A stretch of DNA of 64,000 nucleotides from Pontibacillus yanchengensis Y32 (lineage in GTDB: Bacteria > Bacillota > Bacilli > Bacillales > BH030062): NCBI RefSeq assembly GCF_000770635.1, contig NZ_AVBF01000009.1:22058-86057 (forward strand). Direction: 5' to 3'. The notes under the pieces were generated by a model. It saw only the letters and a program-made list of their open reading frames with translations. It was not told the origin of the DNA and did not search any database. Shown here piece by piece: positions 1 to 8,015 of the stretch; the first letter of the stretch is position 1; each line of letters starts with the position of its first letter. Position numbers and translations under genes: made by a program.

Positions 1-147
1 AAGGAAAACAAAAAGATGGAAAATCTACAGCTACCAAATCTAAAGAGTCTAAGAGAAAAGATGGTAAGTGATGATCCCAATCTTACCAAAGTACGAATGA
101 GAGGATATAATGAATATGCGGGGACCCTCTTACAAGAAAAACGTTAA
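1..147 (+). CDS. C-terminal end of an unrecognised protein, cut by the window edge
   Basis: The frame is open from the first base to a TAA at 145-147 and gives 48 residues rich in Lys, Leu and Asn, ending LLQEKR. The start is outside the window, so no family can be assigned. Nothing in the tail resembles a known motif. No clear terminator follows before the repeat array that begins near 395. It is called coding only because it is an uninterrupted frame with ordinary composition; it could be a chance open frame. Confidence 0.4.
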   Translation, partial: KENKKMENLQLPNLKSLREKMVSDDPNLTKVRMRGYNEYAGTLLQEKR

Positions 148-420
148 GAAGATGATAAGAAGCGGTTTAGAATGATGAAGGGCGTTTTTCTTTTTGTGGG
201 AAAGAAGCGTTTACTATCAAGATATATCTGGGTGCTTTATGAGAAGGCGAAGCATCTGCATTACAATCCACCATTTCGCCTGATTATCTGCACCTTTAAT
301 AATAAGGAAAAAGCGGACATGCCTGCTGGTGATGGAGGCTTGAGGTGAGAAGTCATTAGAAAAAGGTGGATGAAGTTAGAGGTTGTCTAGAGGGGGCAAA
401 CGAGCAAAGCCGAACGCGGA

Positions 421-756
421 GCGAGCATAAGCGGGTATGAAGCGAGCAAATCGCGATCGGGAGCGAGCATAAGCGGGAATGAAGCGAGCAAATCGCAACC
501 GGGAGCGAGCATAAGCGGGAATGAAGCGAGCAATTCGCAACCGGGAGCGAGCATATACGGGTATGAAGCGAGCAATTCGCAATCGGGAGCGAGCATAAGC
601 GGTTATGAAGCGAGCAAATCGCAATCAGAAGCGAGCATAAACGGGAAAGAAGCGAGCAAATCGCAATCGGGAGCGAGCATAAGCGGGAATGAAGCGAGCA
701 AATCGCAACCGGGAGCGAGCATAAGCAGGAAAGAAGCGAGCAAATCCCAATCCAGA
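421..756. repeat. 42-bp tandem repeat, eight copies (minisatellite)
   Basis: Units start at 421, 463, 505, 547, 589, 631, 673 and 715, with a half unit just upstream (about 395-420). Each 42-bp unit is two related 21-bp halves, both opening GCGAGCA. Because 42 is divisible by 3, frames stay open on both strands: Cys/Leu/Ser repeats on the minus strand and Glu-Ala-Ser repeats on the plus strand. The plus-strand frame has no start codon and no minus-strand frame has a good ribosome-binding site, so this is treated as non-coding. Units differ by single substitutions, mostly at the third position of the AGCGGG and CGCAAC segments. Confidence 0.9.
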
Positions 757-852
757 ACAACAAAAGTCAGGGGCTATAACAATAATAAATCACCAATTAA
801 TTGGTGATTATTAAAATATCAACTAAATTCTAAAAAAAACAGTACTGATTCA

Positions 853-1632
853 TTAAGAATCGGTACTGTTTAAATTCTTGGCAATTTTAGCTGAGATGGA
901 GCTTGGAAGGAATTTAGCTAAGACGGCGCCAGCTGCATTTGTTCGACCTGGGATGATGATGCGTTGGCCTTTTTGGAAACCTTCAAAACCGGCCTTCGCT
1001 ACGACGGTGGCACTCATTGCCGAAGCGGCAAGTTTCATTTTCTCACCACGAGCTGTCTTAAAGAAGTTGGTTTCTGTTGCTCCTGGGCATAGGGTGGAAA
1101 TGTTAACGCCTGTCCCTTTTAGCTCACCGGCAAGACCTTCTGAGAAGGAGAGGACATAGGCTTTCGATGCATAATAGACAGACATGCCTGGTCCTGGCTG
1201 AAACGCAGCTGTACTGGCAACGTTCAATACACCAGCCGGTTCACCTTTGTTGGCGAGTTTTTTCATCTCAGGTAAGAACCAATACGTAAGATCTGTTAAT
1301 GTGGTCATGTTCACTTGCATCATGTCTTGCTGTTCTTGCAAGGAAAGCTTATCAAATGCTCCAGTCAATCCAAATCCAGCATTATTAACTAGAACGTTTA
1401 CTTGTATATCTTTACTATCCAGCTCTTTGTACAGTTCTTCTGCAGAATGGGGCTGGGAAAGATCCTTCGGTACAATTGTTACATCCACATGTTCTAGCTC
1501 GTTTTGAAGCTCTTGTAATTTCACTTCATTACGGGCAGTTACAACTAGATCGTATCCATTAGCAGCAAACAGTCGAGCAAATTCATAACCTAATCCACTA
1601 GATGCACCTGTGATTAGAGCAGTTGGTTTCAA
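853..1632 (-). CDS. short-chain dehydrogenase/reductase (SDR)
   Basis: A 259-aa classical SDR, the usual length for the family. The Rossmann signature TGASSGLG is near residues 8-15, NNAGFG near 87-92, and the catalytic Ser with YYASK (Tyr/Lys) near 140-160. It should be a cytosolic NAD(P)-dependent oxidoreductase of unknown substrate; the sequence resembles the YqjQ/DltE-like group more than FabG, but this is only a guess. The start is TTG, chosen because AGGTGA lies 7 nt upstream and no ATG is better placed. It is monocistronic and reads toward the minisatellite. Confidence 0.9.
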   Translation of the reverse strand: MKPTALITGASSGLGYEFARLFAANGYDLVVTARNEVKLQELQNELEHVDVTIVPKDLSQPHSAEELYKELDSKDIQVNVLVNNAGFGLTGAFDKLSLQEQQDMMQVNMTTLTDLTYWFLPEMKKLANKGEPAGVLNVASTAAFQPGPGMSVYYASKAYVLSFSEGLAGELKGTGVNISTLCPGATETNFFKTARGEKMKLAASAMSATVVAKAGFEGFQKGQRIIIPGRTNAAGAVLAKFLPSSISAKIAKNLNSTDS

Positions 1633-1827
1633 GTAAAGTCACCTCATTAGTTATTGTTATTGTAAGTATGTTTAAGTAGTTAAACCATAAAACACCGATA
1701 CGAAAAAGTCAAAGGATGTCGGCTTTGATAGAAAAAGCGCCTCTATAATAATAGTAGCGCTTCTGTTTGCTAATGAATGCGATAGTATCAAACGAGCTTG
1801 ATTGTTTTATAGAACATAAATGAGATC

Positions 1828-3105
1828 TTAACAACAACCACCTTGGGAAGACTTCGTATTAATTGAACTACCCGAACTACATACGCCTGTTTCAGGAAGG
1901 TTTAAGTGAACTTCTCTCGCACGTTCGAAATCGCCTGACAAATAAGCTACAACAGAGCGTGCTTGTTCATAACCTGTGGCTAATAGAAAGGTAGGCGCTC
2001 TACCGTAACTTTTGGCACCGATGACATAAAAGTTGGGCTCAGGTTGACGTAGTTCCTTTTCACCATGAGCTCGCACTGTTCCGCAACTATGAATGTTCGG
2101 ATCAATTAATTCTGCTAAATCCGGAACTGATTCTAGTGTAGAATCAAATGTATATCGTAGTTCACGAACAAAATCGAATGTAGGTCTTGCACCTGTAGTC
2201 GACACAATTTCATCAACTTCTTCGATTTTCGTTTCATCTCCGTTTACTTCCCCATGTATGGTTACATTTTGCTCCTCTTGTGTAATGGACCTTACAAACA
2301 TAGGTGTATGCACATTCACTTGACCACTAGTTACGAGTTGCTGGATTTGTGTCCCCAAAGCACCACGACCTGGCAGGGCATCATCTTCCATTCCACCAAA
2401 CGTTTCACGCACATCTTTTTTCCGCAATAGCCAATGCAAATCTGTATCAGGTAGCTCCGCTAGATCGAGTAAAGTATTAATAGCTGAGTGCCCACTTCCA
2501 ACTACTGCTACTTTTTTACCTTCGTAGCGTTTACGTTCTGTATTTAAGACATCGGGTATGCCATATCTAATATAATTGGAGGCTTCTAGCTCACCTTCCG
2601 CATGTATGCCACCAGCTCCAACCGGATTGGGATTTTGCCAAGTACCAGTAGCATCAATTACTGCTCTAGCTTCATACGTTTCATATCCATGGTCTTTTTC
2701 AATTTGAATAACAAAAGGAGCTAGCTCACGATTAGTTGTTTTTACTTTATCAAATCCTTTTCGGGTAATCGCATGGACCTTACTGTTCACATGAATATAT
2801 GGCTTCATTTCAGGTAAACTCGCTAGTGGATTCAAGTAATCATCCACAATTTCTTTACCATAAGGCAGTCGTTCCTCATCTGGAAGAGAGATGTGATGCT
2901 TTCTTAATAACTCTATAGCTGCATGATCCATATTGTACTTCCAAGGGGAGAAGAGTCTTACATGGCCATAATCTAAGAAATTTGATCCTACCTGACGACC
3001 AGATTCAAACAGAATAAACGATTGGTTTTGTTGACTAAGTTGAGCAGCAGCAGCCAATCCAATTGGACCACCACCAATGATAGCTACAGGTAAATGGGTG
3101 TTCAT
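1828..3105 (-). CDS. FAD/NAD(P)-binding flavoprotein of the ars cluster (ArsO-like)
   Basis: 425 aa starting at an ATG with AAGGAGG upstream. An N-terminal FAD-binding GGGPIG (residues 10-15), a central NAD(P)-binding VVGSGHS (about 206-212) and a STTGARP segment near residue 308 place it among flavin-binding monooxygenase-like oxidoreductases. Proteins of this type, sometimes called ArsO, occur in arsenic clusters of Bacilli and Actinobacteria. The C-terminal tail is odd: it has a Cys-Ser-Ser-Gly segment and ends GGCC, which could bind As(III). The gene is divergent from arsB and has an ATCAAA-N4-TTTGAT operator 20 bp upstream of its start, so it is very likely in the same regulon. Substrate and reaction are not known from sequence. 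Confidence 0.8.
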   Translation of the reverse strand: MNTHLPVAIIGGGPIGLAAAAQLSQQNQSFILFESGRQVGSNFLDYGHVRLFSPWKYNMDHAAIELLRKHHISLPDEERLPYGKEIVDDYLNPLASLPEMKPYIHVNSKVHAITRKGFDKVKTTNRELAPFVIQIEKDHGYETYEARAVIDATGTWQNPNPVGAGGIHAEGELEASNYIRYGIPDVLNTERKRYEGKKVAVVGSGHSAINTLLDLAELPDTDLHWLLRKKDVRETFGGMEDDALPGRGALGTQIQQLVTSGQVNVHTPMFVRSITQEEQNVTIHGEVNGDETKIEEVDEIVSTTGARPTFDFVRELRYTFDSTLESVPDLAELIDPNIHSCGTVRAHGEKELRQPEPNFYVIGAKSYGRAPTFLLATGYEQARSVVAYLSGDFERAREVHLNLPETGVCSSGSSINTKSSQGGCC

Positions 3106-3124
3106 GATATATCCTCCTTCATTC

Positions 3125-3140
3125 ATCAAAAAAATTTGAT
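3125..3140. promoter_or_regulatory. ArsR-type operator 1
   Basis: ATCAAA-AAAA-TTTGAT is a perfect 6-bp inverted repeat 20 bp upstream of the flavoprotein start. The same arms with a 4-bp spacer occur at 3581-3596 and 3641-3656. The position between SD and promoter region fits repression of the flavoprotein gene by the neighbouring ArsR. Confidence 0.65.
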
Positions 3141-3149
3141 TTAAAAAGA

Positions 3150-3230
3150 AAAGCTCGGGGCGCCTTAATCACCTCCGACAGGCTTAAGATTCTAGGCGCT
3201 GGAGCTAGACATCAAAGTGTTAGATTACAA
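3150..3230. repeat. partial copy of a dispersed intergenic repeat
   Basis: On the minus strand this contains GTCTAGCTCCAGCGCC, the same core seen at 57377-57394. Intergenic elements built on this core are common in Bacillaceae genomes (general knowledge). It sits between the flavoprotein and arsR with no open frame. Function unknown. Confidence 0.55.
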
Positions 3231-3240
3231 AAGAATTTAC

Positions 3241-3558
3241 TTAATTTGGTCTAAATAAACAGCAAAGGTCTTCAGATAGAATGGAATTGACTACGTCTTC
3301 ATTGATCCAGTAGTAACTCCAAGTGCCTTTGGTTTCTTTATGGATAAATCCGGCTTTATACAAAATCTTCAAATGGTAAGAGAGTTTTGACTGTGGTAGG
3401 TTTACTTCAACCTCCAAATCACACACACATGTTTTCCCATTTCTCGTTAAGATGTTCATGATAATTAATCGTTTCTCATCTGCTAGTGCTTTGAATTGTT
3501 GAACATAAGAAGCAAAATCAATATGTTCATTAGGTTGGATAATAGGCAATTCTTTCAT
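3241..3558 (-). CDS. arsR: ArsR-family arsenite-responsive repressor (first copy)
   Basis: 105 aa winged-helix repressor. The N-terminal helices contain the As(III)-type motif CVCDL (about residues 38-42), followed by the recognition helix LPQSKLSYHLKIL and the wing GTWSYYWI. Two more Cys close to the C-terminus (CC) may add metal ligands. It should bind the ATCAAA-N4-TTTGAT sites and release DNA when As(III)/Sb(III) binds. The ATG was chosen over the longer frame because AGAGGC lies just upstream and the longer N-terminus has no homology-like content. Divergent from the second arsR. Confidence 0.88.
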   Translation of the reverse strand: MKELPIIQPNEHIDFASYVQQFKALADEKRLIIMNILTRNGKTCVCDLEVEVNLPQSKLSYHLKILYKAGFIHKETKGTWSYYWINEDVVNSILSEDLCCLFRPN

Positions 3559-3580
3559 TACAATCAGCCTCTTTCTATTC

Positions 3581-3596
3581 ATCAAAATTATTTGAT
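3581..3596. promoter_or_regulatory. ArsR-type operator 2
   Basis: ATCAAA-ATTA-TTTGAT, perfect 6-bp arms, 22 bp upstream of the first arsR start. Likely autoregulatory. Confidence 0.65.
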
Positions 3597-3640
3597 TAAT
3601 TACAATGATACACAAATAAATTAAAAATGCAATTCACTTT

Positions 3641-3656
3641 ATCAAAAAAATTTGAT
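3641..3656. promoter_or_regulatory. ArsR-type operator 3
   Basis: ATCAAA-AAAA-TTTGAT, identical in the arms to operators 1 and 2, in the shared divergent promoter region between the two arsR genes. It could serve either direction. Confidence 0.65.
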
Positions 3657-3697
3657 GTAATTTTGTGTTGAAAAAATGGGAGTATATATTTATCATT

Positions 3698-3717
3698 ATA
3701 TAAGCATATACTTATAT
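3698..3717. promoter_or_regulatory. second operator type, ATATAAG-N6-CTTATAT
   Basis: A perfect 7-bp inverted repeat with 6-bp spacer ending 17 bp before the second arsR start. It differs from the ATCAAA sites and resembles the AT-rich imperfect dyads bound by ArsR/SmtB-type repressors (established knowledge). It probably binds the second ArsR and covers its own promoter. Confidence 0.6.
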
Positions 3718-3734
3718 AAAAAAAGAAGGTGTTC

Positions 3735-4082
3735 ATGTTGGAAAAAACGGTTCTATCGATTAAAGATGCCTCACAAGTGTTAAAGTTGCTTGGTGATCAA
3801 ACTCGTTTGACGATTATGGGCTTGCTGAAAAATAACGAATGTTGCGTATGCGAATTCGTTGAAATATTAGATATGTCTCAACCAGCCATAAGTCAGCATT
3901 TACGAAAATTAAGAGATGCTGGTTTGGTAAAAGAACAACGTAAGGGTCATTGGATGTTCTATTCCTTGAATCAGGAGGACGATTCTTTCTCCCTTATTTC
4001 TGAAGTATTGGAACATATCCCAGATCAAAGAGAGAAACTTATCCAATTAGAACAGAGTGGTAAACGAATTTGTTGTGACTAA
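3735..4082 (+). CDS. arsR: ArsR-family repressor (second copy), first gene of the arsB operon
   Basis: About 115 aa, winged-helix. The sensor segment CCVCEF is near residues 36-41, followed by the recognition helix MSQPAISQHLRKLRDAG and the wing GHWMFYSL; the C-terminus ends ICCD. The two ArsR copies in this cluster are only distantly similar, so they are not a recent duplication and may sense different ligands. ATG 3735 sits just after AAGGTG; GTG 3729 is possible. The gene is 17 nt upstream of arsB, and the operon continues into arsC. Confidence 0.88.
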   Translation: MLEKTVLSIKDASQVLKLLGDQTRLTIMGLLKNNECCVCEFVEILDMSQPAISQHLRKLRDAGLVKEQRKGHWMFYSLNQEDDSFSLISEVLEHIPDQREKLIQLEQSGKRICCD

Positions 4083-4099
4083 AAGGGGGAGAATGAGCT

Positions 4100-5392
4100 T
4101 TGTCTGTTTTATTAGCTGTATCAATTTTTATACTGACACTCGTATTTGTTATCTGGCAGCCTAAAAATCTAGGGATTGGCTGGTCAGCCTGTACGGGTGC
4201 AATACTGGCATTAATTGCTGGTGTTGTTGATTTTCAAGACGTAGCTACCGTAACGGGAATTGTCTGGAATGCAACGCTCGCGTTTGTTGCTATTATTATT
4301 ATTTCCTTGATTCTTGATGAAATTGGTTTTTTCGAATGGGCTGCCTTACATATGGCACGTCTATCAAATGGAAATGGCTTTAAAATGTTCATTTATATAT
4401 CGTTGCTAGGAGCTGCTGTAGCTGCATTATTCGCAAATGATGGCGCAGCGTTAATCCTGACACCAATTGTACTCGCAATGGTTCGAGCATTGAACTTTAA
4501 GGAACGGATGATCTTTCCGTTTATTATGGCAAGTGGTTTTATAGCAGATACGACATCGTTACCACTTGTTGTGAGTAACCTCGTGAATATTGTATCAGCA
4601 GACTTCTTTGATATTGGTTTCATAGAGTATGCGTCACGTATGATTATTCCGAATCTGTTTTCATTAGGGGCAAGTATTCTAGTACTCTATCTATATTTTA
4701 GAAAAGATATTCCAAGTGAGTATGATATGAATCAGGTCAAAACACCTGCTGACGCAATTAAAGATATAAAGATGTTCCACTTATCATGGTGGGTGTTAGG
4801 CGTTCTACTTATCGGATATTTCGCTAGTGAGTTTTTCGCGTTACCAGTATCGATTATTGCCGGTGTTGTCGCAATTTTCTTCTTGCTAATGGCCCGCCGA
4901 AGTGCTGCTGTCGAAACAACAACCGTCGTAAAAGGGGCACCTTGGGCGATTGTATTTTTCTCCATTGGTATGTATGTCGTCGTGTATGGCTTACGAAATG
5001 TGGGTCTGACGGACGTACTAGCAAATGTTATTGAAGCAGCTGCGAATCAAGGGCTTTTCGTCGGAACCATTTCCATGGGCTTCATCGCTGCTATTCTTTC
5101 TTCTATTATGAATAACATGCCAACTGTGATGATTGATGCGCTAGCCATTGCTGATTCCAATACGAGTGGTGTGATGAGAGAAGGACTTATCTATGCCAAC
5201 GTAATTGGAAGTGACCTAGGACCGAAGATTACACCGATTGGATCACTAGCAACACTGTTATGGTTACACGTTTTATCTCAAAAGGGAGTCAAAATCTCCT
5301 GGGGATACTACTTTAAAATAGGAATCATCCTAACTGTACCAACCTTACTCATTACACTAATAGGCCTGTATCTGACGCTATTATTAATATAA
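4100..5392 (+). CDS. arsB: ArsB-type arsenite efflux permease
   Basis: 430 aa, about 11-12 hydrophobic membrane segments, the usual ArsB length. The conserved ArsB/NhaD block [16 protein letters not shown] (about residues 112-127) and the second-half [11 protein letters not shown] and [20 protein letters not shown] segments are intact. It exports As(III)/Sb(III), driven by the membrane potential or, with an ArsA, by ATP; no arsA is visible. The start is TTG with GGGGGAGAATGAG upstream. It lies between arsR and arsC in one operon. Confidence 0.95.
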   Translation: MSVLLAVSIFILTLVFVIWQPKNLGIGWSACTGAILALIAGVVDFQDVATVTGIVWNATLAFVAIIIISLILDEIGFFEWAALHMARLSNGNGFKMFIYISLLGAAVAALFANDGAALILTPIVLAMVRALNFKERMIFPFIMASGFIADTTSLPLVVSNLVNIVSADFFDIGFIEYASRMIIPNLFSLGASILVLYLYFRKDIPSEYDMNQVKTPADAIKDIKMFHLSWWVLGVLLIGYFASEFFALPVSIIAGVVAIFFLLMARRSAAVETTTVVKGAPWAIVFFSIGMYVVVYGLRNVGLTDVLANVIEAAANQGLFVGTISMGFIAAILSSIMNNMPTVMIDALAIADSNTSGVMREGLIYANVIGSDLGPKITPIGSLATLLWLHVLSQKGVKISWGYYFKIGIILTVPTLLITLIGLYLTLLLI

Positions 5393-5424
5393 TTTACAGA
5401 AACATAAAAGGAGCATGATACGTT

Positions 5425-5850
5425 ATGACAAATCAAAAACCAGTACTTTACTTTCTATGCACAGGAAACTCTTGTCGTAGTCAAATGGCGGAAGCATGGG
5501 GCAAACATTACCTAGGAGACAAATGGGATGTGAAGAGCGCAGGCATCGAAGCTCACGGATTAAACCCGAACGCAGTCAAAGCTATGAAAGAAGTCGACCT
5601 CGATATTACAGACCAAGAATCAGATATTATTGATCAAGAAATTCTAAATAACGCTGAATTTGTTGTTACCCTTTGCGGGGATGCGCGTGATAAATGCCCA
5701 ATCACACCAACACATGTACGTAATGAACACTGGGGATTTGATGACCCAGCTAAAGCAGAAGGAACAGACGAAGAAAAGTGGGCTGTTTTTCAGCGTGTTC
5801 GTGATGAGATTGGTGAACGTATCAAGACATTTGCTGAGACAGGGAAATAG
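5425..5850 (+). CDS. arsC: thioredoxin-coupled arsenate reductase
   Basis: 141 aa, low-molecular-weight phosphatase fold. The P-loop CTGNSCRS supplies the nucleophilic Cys (residues 12-19), and the redox relay pair is in [11 protein letters not shown] (about Cys84 and Cys91), as in Staphylococcus pI258 and B. subtilis ArsC. It reduces As(V) to As(III), which ArsB then exports. An AAAAGGAGC ribosome-binding site precedes the ATG. It is the last gene of the operon, followed by a strong terminator. Confidence 0.96.
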   Translation: MTNQKPVLYFLCTGNSCRSQMAEAWGKHYLGDKWDVKSAGIEAHGLNPNAVKAMKEVDLDITDQESDIIDQEILNNAEFVVTLCGDARDKCPITPTHVRNEHWGFDDPAKAEGTDEEKWAVFQRVRDEIGERIKTFAETGK

Positions 5851-5861
5851 GTGAATGGGGG

Positions 5862-5895
5862 AGTGCTCTTCTTGTTGAAGGGCACTCTTTTTTAT
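5862..5895 (+). terminator. rho-independent terminator of the ars operon
   Basis: AGTGCTCTTC pairs with GAAGGGCACT around a 5-nt loop and is followed by a T run. It lies 12 nt after arsC. Confidence 0.85.
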
Positions 5896-6006
5896 TAGAA
5901 AGGCTATGTTAAAGTTTGGTGTTGATTTTGGAATCAATTAATCTAAATAGTTTTATTCAAGATAAGAAGCATAATCTTGAAGACTTGGATTCGAGATAAT
6001 TGGAGT

Positions 6007-6179
6007 GGTCCGATACGTAAGAAGAGTAGGGTTGGGGAGGAAACAACTCGCTTTCCTGCGGGCGAGCTGGTAAGCCTACTCAGGCAAAACCCATGCCTTC
6101 CGGGGTCTTACCAACCTCTTTCTCCCGCGGGAGTCTCGCAGTTTCCTACCCAACCCTGCCAATATGATGTGATCGGACC
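6007..6179 (+). repeat. hairpin-ended GC-rich repeat unit, copy 1
   Basis: Outer arms GGTCCGAT/ATCGGACC (6007-6014, 6172-6179) and inner arms at 6028-6044 and 6141-6157 (GGGTTGGG/CCCAACCC core) bracket a conserved interior containing GGCGAGCTGGTAAGCCT and CTCTTTCTCCC. The interior matches the reverse complement of copy 2, while the arms differ but remain self-complementary. Confidence 0.7.
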
Positions 6180-6471
6180 CGCGCAAATATACATAGGAGA
6201 TCTTCTTAAGGACATATATGCTCTTATTTTCAGTAAAAAACCTATTTTGGAGAGGCTTGCGGACATATAGTATCTTATTTGTGAAAAAACACACTGCATT
6301 AAGGTGATTTAGGCCAAATAGCGAACTGAATGTCCGTTACGAATGCAAAATAGCCTTCAAATCGAAGAATAAGAGACTATATGTCCGCGAGCATAGCATC
6401 GCTTTGTGTCCTAAACCATTCTTCGCTTCGTAAATACTACCATTAAGAAAACGCCCCATTCTAACCTGGCT

Positions 6472-6653
6472 ATGTTTCCGTTCATCTCAATAAAAGCAAA
6501 GGTGGCCGTGGAAAAAGGAGACTCCCGCCGGAGAAAGAGGTAGGCGAGACCCCGCAGAGCCCCGCTTTTGGGCTCGAGGAGGCTTGCCAGCTCGCCGGCA
6601 GGACGCGAGTTGTTCCACGGCCACCTTTATTCCATTTAAAGAAACGGAAACAT
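6472..6653 (-). repeat. hairpin-ended GC-rich repeat unit, copy 2 (inverted)
   Basis: Outer arms ATGTTTCCGTT/AACGGAAACAT and inner arms AAAGGTGGCCGTGGA/TCCACGGCCACCTTT (6498-6512, 6614-6628). On the minus strand the interior reads GGCGAGCTGGCAAGCCTCCT and CTCTTTCTCC, clearly homologous to copy 1. Short frames here are not coding. Confidence 0.7.
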
Positions 6654-6879
6654 CTCTTATCCCCAACATATCTCGAATCCAAGTCTTCAACATAATGGTG
6701 CTATTATGGAGGAACATAAAACTATTTCATTATTATATCAATACCAAACTTTAACACAGCCATTAGAAAAGAAGAAATTTGCGTATAATACCATGGTAAT
6801 TTATGGTAGGGTAATAGGCTATATCTTTTAAACGTTAGGGGAGTATATCATCACAACTAAAAGAGTAATTACCATTTTT

Positions 6880-7404
6880 ATGGGGCTCCTGTTATTTCTA
6901 ACTCCTTACTTCTTTGTTAAATACGCTCACTTTTACCCAAATGGTTACGATTATCAGCAGAAGAGCCTTCATCTTGAAATTTATAAACTCGATGAGAAAG
7001 GTGAGGTGGAAGAGACTTTTATAAAAGACAACCCTACACCCACAGTTGTTGAAAAAGAGAGTGGAGAGAAGAATTATGTTCCACTCAGGGGATATATTTC
7101 AGATATAAAAGGCTGGTACGAAAATGTATCCTTAGCTTTAGGATTGGTGCTAGTTGCTATTGTGTTGGCAGTTATTCCAAATAATTTTCTTAAACAGGTA
7201 TTACGATTGTCACCCGATTTACATGAAGAAGTTAGGAATGATTTCCCTAGATTTTATAAATTCATTAGAAAAACAGGAGAGCCTACTTTTTATAAGGTGA
7301 TCTTAATAGGAGTATCATCTTTTGCATTATATTGGGTTTGGAATCAATATCCATTAGAGTATGTGGTTCAAGTAGATTTGTTTTTAAATACATTAAAGAA
7401 GTAA
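6880..7404 (+). CDS. small membrane protein of unknown function
   Basis: 174 aa with a hydrophobic segment at the N-terminus, a polar extracytoplasmic-looking middle, a second hydrophobic stretch around residues 83-102 and a third near 138-156. Not recognised. ATG 6880 has no good ribosome-binding site. The best one, GGGGAG at 6839-6844, is followed by in-frame ATC ATC ACA codons at 6848-6856, so the protein may start upstream at a rare codon or the start may be mutated. A terminator follows directly. Confidence 0.65.
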   Translation: MGLLLFLTPYFFVKYAHFYPNGYDYQQKSLHLEIYKLDEKGEVEETFIKDNPTPTVVEKESGEKNYVPLRGYISDIKGWYENVSLALGLVLVAIVLAVIPNNFLKQVLRLSPDLHEEVRNDFPRFYKFIRKTGEPTFYKVILIGVSSFALYWVWNQYPLEYVVQVDLFLNTLKK

Positions 7405-7405
7405 T

Positions 7406-7440
7406 GAAAAGGGCATTCTTCTAGGAAATGCTCTTTTTAT
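7406..7440 (+). terminator. rho-independent terminator
   Basis: AGGGCATT...AATGCTCT stem with TTTTT tail immediately after the 174-aa membrane protein gene. Confidence 0.75.
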
Positions 7441-7590
7441 TGTGTAAAATATTGTTGCTGTTGAACGAGTGCATCTTCAAGGTGCTTTGAAAGGATTTGG
7501 TGAAGGAGAAGCATTGAAATTGTAATTTGTCATTCTACCTCCAGAAAAGATAAACTGTACTACAATACATAAAAAAAGAGAGGGATGAGC

Positions 7591-7914
7591 ATGCAAGCAA
7601 TTGTTTTGTTTCTATTAGCGGGTATAGCAGAAATTGGGGGAGGCTATTTAATTTGGTTATGGCTTCGTGAAGGAGCTTCCTGGCAGTATGGCTTGGCAGG
7701 TGCAGTTATAATCGTTCTATATGGAATTATCCCTACTTTTCAATCGTTTCCGGATTTTGGACGAGTGTACGCAGCTTACGGTGGAATATTTGTCATTCTA
7801 TCATTATTGTGGGGATGGGGAATTGATCAGAAAACGCCAGACATGTACGATTGGATAGGTGGATTGATTTGTATTATTGGAGTGAGCGTCATATTATGGG
7901 CTCCACGTACATGA
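7591..7914 (+). CDS. YnfA/UPF0060 family small membrane protein
   Basis: 107 aa, four predicted membrane helices, containing the family segments [16 protein letters not shown] and [14 protein letters not shown]0060 proteins are about 108 aa and resemble small-multidrug-resistance transporters; their substrate is uncertain. ATG 7591 is preferred over ATG 7585 because AGAGAGGG directly abuts 7585 but is correctly spaced for 7591. Monocistronic. Confidence 0.93.
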   Translation: MQAIVLFLLAGIAEIGGGYLIWLWLREGASWQYGLAGAVIIVLYGIIPTFQSFPDFGRVYAAYGGIFVILSLLWGWGIDQKTPDMYDWIGGLICIIGVSVILWAPRT

Positions 7915-7916
7915 AA

Positions 7917-7942
7917 AAAACCCTGATGGAAGGGTTTTTTAT
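7917..7942. terminator. bidirectional terminator
   Basis: AAAAAACCCT-GATGGA-AGGGTTTTTT lies between the YnfA-like gene (+) and the ABC operon (-) and carries T runs in both directions. Confidence 0.85.
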
Positions 7943-8015
7943 CACCAAGAAACTATAAATTGGTCGGCATGGTATAGGATACTAAGTATAAAGGTCGCGC
8001 CCTGAGCTTTTGTTC

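Larger units (their letters stand above)
5977..6690. repeat. 0.7-kb non-coding element with 22-bp terminal inverted repeats
   Basis: The ends are perfect 22-bp inverted repeats (5977-5998 and 6669-6690; the first begins TTGAAGACTTGGATTCGAGA). Inside lie two diverged copies of a hairpin-forming unit in opposite orientation (6007-6179 and 6472-6653). Between these are short GGACATA/TATGTCC motifs. No frame with a believable start exists. It is MITE-like in architecture, but no transposase or target duplication was found, so mobility is unproven. Confidence 0.7.

Noticed and set aside
421..756. CRISPR array
   Set aside because: The units are contiguous with no unique spacers, and no cas genes are present.
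356..763. 135-aa Cys/Leu/Ser repeat protein on the minus strand
   Set aside because: All three minus frames are open because the 42-bp repeat is a multiple of 3; no ribosome-binding site or homology-like feature.
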